64,000 nucleotides of DNA from Clostridium sp. LS (lineage in GTDB: Bacteria > Bacillota > Clostridia > Clostridiales > Clostridiaceae): contig NZ_AUUU01000121.1 of the NCBI RefSeq assembly GCF_002760435.1, positions 62,001-126,000 of the forward strand. Direction: 5' to 3'. Position 1 is the stretch's first letter. Each line of letters begins with the position of its first letter. Positions 59,671-64,000 of this stretch are shown here, piece by piece. The notes below the pieces were generated by a model. It was not told where the DNA came from and did not search any database. It was given only the letters and a program-made list of their open reading frames with translations. The position numbers were made by a program, and so were the translations under genes.

Positions 59671-61317
59671 TTGGAAAATGTAGTTTATGTAACTGGGCAT
59701 AAAAATCCTGATTCAGATTCTATTTGTGCAGCATATGGATATGCAGCATTTAAAAATAAGATTAGCAGCCTTCCAGCTATACCTGTAAGATTAGGAAATG
59801 TAAATGCTGAAACTCAATTTATTTTAGACCACTTTAAGGTTGAAGCACCAAGATTATTAAAAACAGTTAGGCTTAGATTAGAAGATTTAGATATCGATAC
59901 AATTGAACCAATAACAGCAAATATTTCTTTAAAAATGGCATGGAACATTATGAGAGATAATCATATTAAGTCTTTACCAATAGTTGATAATCATGGAAGA
60001 TTAATAGGAATTCTTTCAATTTCAAACTTGACATCGTCATATATGGATATATGGGATAATAATATATTGGCAAAAAGTAATACATCAATAGAAAACATAT
60101 TAGATACACTTTCAGCAAACAGCATATACATAAATAACGATTGTAAGATATTTAAAGGAAAAATTACTGTTACAGCAATGCAGCCAGATAGTTTAAAAGA
60201 AATTGTTGAAGAGGGTGACATTGCAATAGTAGGAGACAGGCATGATGTACAAGAAGCTTTAATTGATATAAAAACATCATTAATAATAATCACTGGTTCT
60301 CATGAACTTGCAGCAGATTTATTACCTAAAGCTAAAGAAAATGGTGTTACTGTAATAAGTACTCCTCATGATTCGTTTACAGCTTCAAGATTATTAATTC
60401 AAAGTATACCAGTAGGCTATGTTATGGCTACGGATAATTTAATTTCATTTTCAAAATATGATTTAATTGATGATATTAAAGACGTTATGGCTGAGACTCG
60501 ATATCACAGTTACCCTGTAATTGATGAAGATGAAAGAGTTGTTGGAACTGTTTCAAGATATCATCTTATTTCAAACCACAAGAAAAAGGTTATTCAGGTG
60601 GATCATAATGAAAGAGGGCAATCTGTTGATGGCTTAGAAGAAGCAGAAGTTCTTGAAATAATAGATCACCATAGAGTTGCAGATATTCAAACAAGCAATC
60701 CAATATTCTTTAGAAATGAACCATTAGGAAGTTCTTCAACTATAGTTGGTAAATGCTATTTTGAACATAATATTACGCCATCTAAAGAAGTAGCTGGATT
60801 ATTATGTGGAGCTATAATTTCTGATACTCTATTATTTAAGAGTCCAACTTGCACAGAACAAGATAAGGTAATTTGCAAGAAATTAGCTGAAATAGCTGGA
60901 ATCTCAAGTCTTGAAGAATTTGCAAAGGAAATGTTTAAAGCTGGAACTTCATTAAAAGGAAAGAGCGTATCACAAATATTTAACCAAGACTTTAAGCCAT
61001 TTACAATGGGTGAAGTTAAGGTTGGTGTAGCTCAAGTTAATACTATGGATATAGAAGGCTTCATGCCATTAAAAGATGAAATGTTAAGTTTCATGCAAAG
61101 TGAAGCAGATAATAAGGGTTATGATGTAGTAATGCTGCTTTTAACAGATATCCTAAAAGAAGGTTCACAAGTATTAGTTGCTGGTGAAAGACACGATTAT
61201 GTTGAAAAGACATTCAATGTTGAGCTAAAAGATTCAATGGCATTTTTACCAGGAGTTTTATCAAGAAAGAAACAAGTAATTCCACCACTTACAAATGTGG
61301 TTAACTCTATGAAATAA
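59671..61317 (+). CDS. ppaC: Manganese-dependent inorganic pyrophosphatase with CBS-DRTGG insert
   Basis: 548 residues. Family II (DHH) pyrophosphatase: VTGHKNPDSDSICAAYGYAA at the N-terminus, later VLEIIDHHRVADIQ as the DHH motif and PLGSSSTIVGKC, with the DHHA2-type end SRKKQVIPPLTN. Between residues 65 and 310 lies the CBS-DRTGG-CBS insert (HIKSLPIVDNHGRLIGI, ETRYHSYPVIDEDE) that regulates some clostridial enzymes by adenine nucleotides. TTG 59671 is the start, with TAGGAGGAA upstream. Not part of the flagellar operon. Confidence 0.93.
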   Translation: MENVVYVTGHKNPDSDSICAAYGYAAFKNKISSLPAIPVRLGNVNAETQFILDHFKVEAPRLLKTVRLRLEDLDIDTIEPITANISLKMAWNIMRDNHIKSLPIVDNHGRLIGILSISNLTSSYMDIWDNNILAKSNTSIENILDTLSANSIYINNDCKIFKGKITVTAMQPDSLKEIVEEGDIAIVGDRHDVQEALIDIKTSLIIITGSHELAADLLPKAKENGVTVISTPHDSFTASRLLIQSIPVGYVMATDNLISFSKYDLIDDIKDVMAETRYHSYPVIDEDERVVGTVSRYHLISNHKKKVIQVDHNERGQSVDGLEEAEVLEIIDHHRVADIQTSNPIFFRNEPLGSSSTIVGKCYFEHNITPSKEVAGLLCGAIISDTLLFKSPTCTEQDKVICKKLAEIAGISSLEEFAKEMFKAGTSLKGKSVSQIFNQDFKPFTMGEVKVGVAQVNTMDIEGFMPLKDEMLSFMQSEADNKGYDVVMLLLTDILKEGSQVLVAGERHDYVEKTFNVELKDSMAFLPGVLSRKKQVIPPLTNVVNSMK

Positions 61318-61379
61318 TTAATTTACAGTATAGAGTTAATATTGACTCATAAGCTTAAAAATAAATTTTGTAAAATGAA

Positions 61380-61408
61380 AAAATCTCCTCTGGGGATTTT
61401 TTTATTTT
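61380..61408 (+). terminator. Terminator of ppaC
   Basis: AAAATCTCC (61380-61388) pairs with GGGGATTTT (61392-61400) around TCT, one G-U pair, followed by a T-rich tail. Confidence 0.8.
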
Positions 61409-61532
61409 ACAAAATTTATTTTAGGTTAAGTTGTAAAGATTAAATTGTGCTAACGCACTTATAAAAAGTGTGCATAACTTTTTTAATGGAAAATATATAT
61501 ACTATATAAAGTTCTATATAGGAGGAAAAGTT

Positions 61533-64000
61533 GTGATACAAGAAAAAGAATTGACATCTGGTCTTAGCACTAAGGAAGCGGAAAAAAGAATGAAGAACTT
61601 TGGACTTAATGAATTGAAGCACAATAATAAAGCGTCAGCACTTAAGATATTCTTATCTCAATTCAATGATTTTATAGTTTGGGTGTTAATTGCTTCTACT
61701 ATAATATCAGGAATTATCGGAGATAAAGCAGATGCTATAACAATACTTATAATAGTAGTAATTAATGCAATACTAGGGTTTGTGCAAGAGTTTAGAACGG
61801 AGAAATCATTAGAAGCACTAAAGGAACTGGCAGCTCCTACTTGTAAAGTTCTAAGAGATTCTAGTATAAAAATTATAAATTCAATATACTTAACAATAGG
61901 TGATATTGTTATTTTAGAAGCTGGAGATAGAATACCAGCAGATGGTTACTTTATTGAAAGCTCTGGAATTGTTGTTGATGAATCTTTGCTAACTGGAGAA
62001 TCAGTTGGTGTAAATAAAGATTCAAATGCCTATAAAATCAGCAGTAAGCAGTCAAAGTCTGAAAGTGGCAGTAACAGTAAGATAGAGAAATTAAAAAAGG
62101 AATCAAGGAATAGTAATGAAGGATTTATGGGGACAACAGTTGTAAAGGGAAAGGGCTTATTTAAGATTGACTGCATAGGAATGGATACTGAAATGGGTAA
62201 AATAGCTGATTTAATCCAAAATATTGAAGAAGAAAAATCCCCTTTAAATAAAAGATTGGATTCTTTAGGTAAGATTTTAGTTATTATTTGTGTTATTATT
62301 TGTGCTATTGTTACTATAATGGGTATTATAAGAGGACATGATATAACAGAAATGTTTTTACTTGGCGTCAGCCTTGCCGTTGCAGCAATTCCAGAAGGAT
62401 TGGCGGCTATCGTTACAGTTTCATTAGCCCTTGGTGTATCAAGAATGCTTAAGAAAAATGCTCTTGTTAGGAAGCTGCCAGCTGTTGAAACCTTAGGATG
62501 CACATCTGTAATATGTTCTGATAAGACAGGAACATTGACTCAAAATAAGATGACAGTAAAAGAAGTTTATATAAATGGCCGAATTCATGAGCTGGATAAA
62601 GAAAAGCTTACTGACTGTGGAAAGCTAATGAAAACTTTAGTGTATTGCAATGATTGTAATTATGACTTTACAAAGAATAAAATGAGTGAAGCCCTTCATG
62701 GGGACCCAACAGAAACAGCATTAATAAATATGTTTTTTAATGAGGTTAAGCCTTTAGAGTTATTTGTTAACAATGCTAATAGAGTTTTCGATATACCTTT
62801 TGATTCAACTAGAAAGATGATGTCGGTTATCGTGAAAGAAGGAAACAAAGAAACCTGTTATGTAAAGGGTGCGCCTGAAAGATTGATTGAAAAATGTGAT
62901 TTTATATTAGAAAATAATAAAGTTAAGCCTTTAACATATCAAAAGAAAAAGCAAGTAATAGATTTTGTTACAGCAATGTCATCAAGGGCGCTTAGATGTA
63001 TTGCGGCAGCCTATAAGGAGGATAATTTAACAAAAGGAGAAAGGCTGGAACAGAATTTAATTTTTATAGGTGTAGCAGGAAGCATAGATCCACCTAGGGA
63101 AGAAGCTAGAGATGCAGTTTTAAAATGCAAACTTGCAGGCATAAAGCCTGTTATGATAACAGGAGATCATCAAAACACTGCTCTTGCCATAGCAAAATCC
63201 TTAAATATATGCAATACAGCGGAGCAAGTTATGACTGGAGAAGAAATTGAGGAAATAAGTGATTTAGAATTAGAAGGCAGAGTAAAAAAAGTCAGGGTAT
63301 TCGCAAGGGTTTCACCTAATCACAAGTTAAGAATTGTAAGAGCATTTAAAAAGAAGGGTAATATTGTTGCGATGACTGGAGATGGTGTAAATGATGCACC
63401 TGCAATTAAGGAGTCTGATATAGGCATTGCAATGGGAATCTCAGGTACTGATGTAACTAAAGAAGCATCCTCTATGATACTTATGGATGATAATTTTTCG
63501 ACCATAGTTGCAGCTGTAGAAGAGGGAAGGATAATATATGATAATATAAGAAAGTTTATAAGATATTTATTATCTTGTAATCTTGGAGAAGTATTAACTA
63601 TGTTTTTAGCAACATTATTCTACTTGCCGAACCCTTTAAGTCCGATTCAAATTCTTCTTGTTAATCTGGCTACTGATGGACTTCCTGCAATAGCACTTGG
63701 AGTTGATCCGCCAGAGCAGGATATAATGAGACAACCTCCTAGAGAAAAAAAGGAAAGCATATTTGCAAGAGGATTAGTTGAAAAGATATTGATTAGGGGA
63801 TCATTAATAGGTCTATGCACTTTACTATCATTTATGGTAGGAAGATATTATAAAATGAACCTTGAGACATGTAGAACTTTAGCATTATGTACCTTAGTTA
63901 TGTCTCAACTTATACACGTATTTGAGTGCAGATCAGAAAGACACTCAATATTCCAAATAAAATTATTTACTAATCCATATCTAGTTGGAGCTGTTGCAAT
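61533..64000 (+). CDS. Calcium-type P-type (IIA) ATPase, 5' part
   Basis: About 822 codons, open at the window end. GTG 61533 follows GGAGGAAAAG. TM region with GVSLAVAAIPEGLAAIV (the PEGL motif), actuator LLTGES, phosphorylation D330 in DKTGTLT, MTGDGVNDAPAI and late TM region (NLATDGLPAIALGVDPP). It resembles the clostridial PacL/SERCA-type enzymes, which pump calcium or manganese. An A-domain insert rich in Ser/Lys/Asn (residues about 170-192) is atypical. No link to motility is evident. Confidence 0.9.
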   Translation, partial: MIQEKELTSGLSTKEAEKRMKNFGLNELKHNNKASALKIFLSQFNDFIVWVLIASTIISGIIGDKADAITILIIVVINAILGFVQEFRTEKSLEALKELAAPTCKVLRDSSIKIINSIYLTIGDIVILEAGDRIPADGYFIESSGIVVDESLLTGESVGVNKDSNAYKISSKQSKSESGSNSKIEKLKKESRNSNEGFMGTTVVKGKGLFKIDCIGMDTEMGKIADLIQNIEEEKSPLNKRLDSLGKILVIICVIICAIVTIMGIIRGHDITEMFLLGVSLAVAAIPEGLAAIVTVSLALGVSRMLKKNALVRKLPAVETLGCTSVICSDKTGTLTQNKMTVKEVYINGRIHELDKEKLTDCGKLMKTLVYCNDCNYDFTKNKMSEALHGDPTETALINMFFNEVKPLELFVNNANRVFDIPFDSTRKMMSVIVKEGNKETCYVKGAPERLIEKCDFILENNKVKPLTYQKKKQVIDFVTAMSSRALRCIAAAYKEDNLTKGERLEQNLIFIGVAGSIDPPREEARDAVLKCKLAGIKPVMITGDHQNTALAIAKSLNICNTAEQVMTGEEIEEISDLELEGRVKKVRVFARVSPNHKLRIVRAFKKKGNIVAMTGDGVNDAPAIKESDIGIAMGISGTDVTKEASSMILMDDNFSTIVAAVEEGRIIYDNIRKFIRYLLSCNLGEVLTMFLATLFYLPNPLSPIQILLVNLATDGLPAIALGVDPPEQDIMRQPPREKKESIFARGLVEKILIRGSLIGLCTLLSFMVGRYYKMNLETCRTLALCTLVMSQLIHVFECRSERHSIFQIKLFTNPYLVGAVA

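Noticed and set aside
61451..61500. Hairpin GCACTT/AAGTGT as a riboswitch or operator before the ATPase
   Set aside because: Only 6 bp with a G-U end; too weak to name.
62030..62503. Minus-strand ORF of 157 codons
   Set aside because: Shadow of the P-type ATPase, which is open on the plus strand through the window end.

Overview
The window is AT-rich, has clostridial-style ribosome binding sites (AGGAGG/GAGGTG) with frequent TTG and GTG starts, carries a naturally fused FliR-FlhB, and has the flagellar gene order typical of Clostridium sensu stricto. I infer a motile Clostridium, possibly of the C. beijerinckii type; the species call is inference. The left half is a flagellin-glycosylation island and the right half is a nearly complete flagellar basal-body, hook and export operon. 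Housekeeping genes close the window.

Region 1 (1-9108): tail of an SpsF/PseF-like cytidylyltransferase, then a legionaminic-acid set. It holds a PtmE-like CBS/nucleotidyltransferase, an N-acetyl-sugar amidotransferase with HisF-like and HisH-like partners, a CMP-nonulosonate synthetase, a NeuB/LegI synthase, a NeuC/LegG epimerase, a NeuD/LegH acyltransferase and a radical SAM/SPASM enzyme. It ends at a clear terminator. The 4,6-dehydratase (LegB) is not in the window.

Region 2 (9109-25603): an accessory sugar-decoration cluster. It holds a LegC-family aminotransferase, a second radical SAM/SPASM enzyme, two Rossmann-SGNH-like proteins, three copies of an uncharacterised GT9-like half-domain (one fused to a GT4 glycosyltransferase), a GT-B transferase candidate, a second HisH/HisF/amidotransferase trio in reversed order, two more glycosyltransferases and a large HAD-type multidomain protein. 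This is the most novel-looking part of the window.

Region 3 (25604-34427): two paralogous GT2-TPR proteins, one on the minus strand, flank the pseudaminic acid synthase PseI. They are followed by a GDSL/SGNH gene broken by two in-frame TAA codons, by PseG, and by a Maf/DUF115 flagellin glycosyltransferase. Elements of both nonulosonic-acid pathways therefore sit beside the flagellin genes.

Region 4 (34428-59542): a YjfB-like small protein and a short flagellin, then a sigma-A-type promoter, a GEMM-I cyclic-di-GMP riboswitch and a terminator. After these comes flgB-flgC-fliE-fliF-fliG-fliH-fliI-fliJ-fliK-flgD-(TIGR02530-like)-flgE-flbD-fliL-fliO-fliP-fliQ-fliR/flhB-flhA-flhF-flhG-pilZ-fliA-swrB-like-small TM protein-flgF-like-flgG. 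motAB and fliM/fliN/fliY are absent from the window. Cyclic-di-GMP probably acts twice here: on transcription of the operon through the riboswitch, and on the motor through the PilZ protein. Several AT-rich palindromic repeats sit between the flagellar genes.

Region 5 (59543-64000): CBS-domain inorganic pyrophosphatase with its own promoter and terminator, and the start of a calcium-type P-type ATPase that runs off the window.
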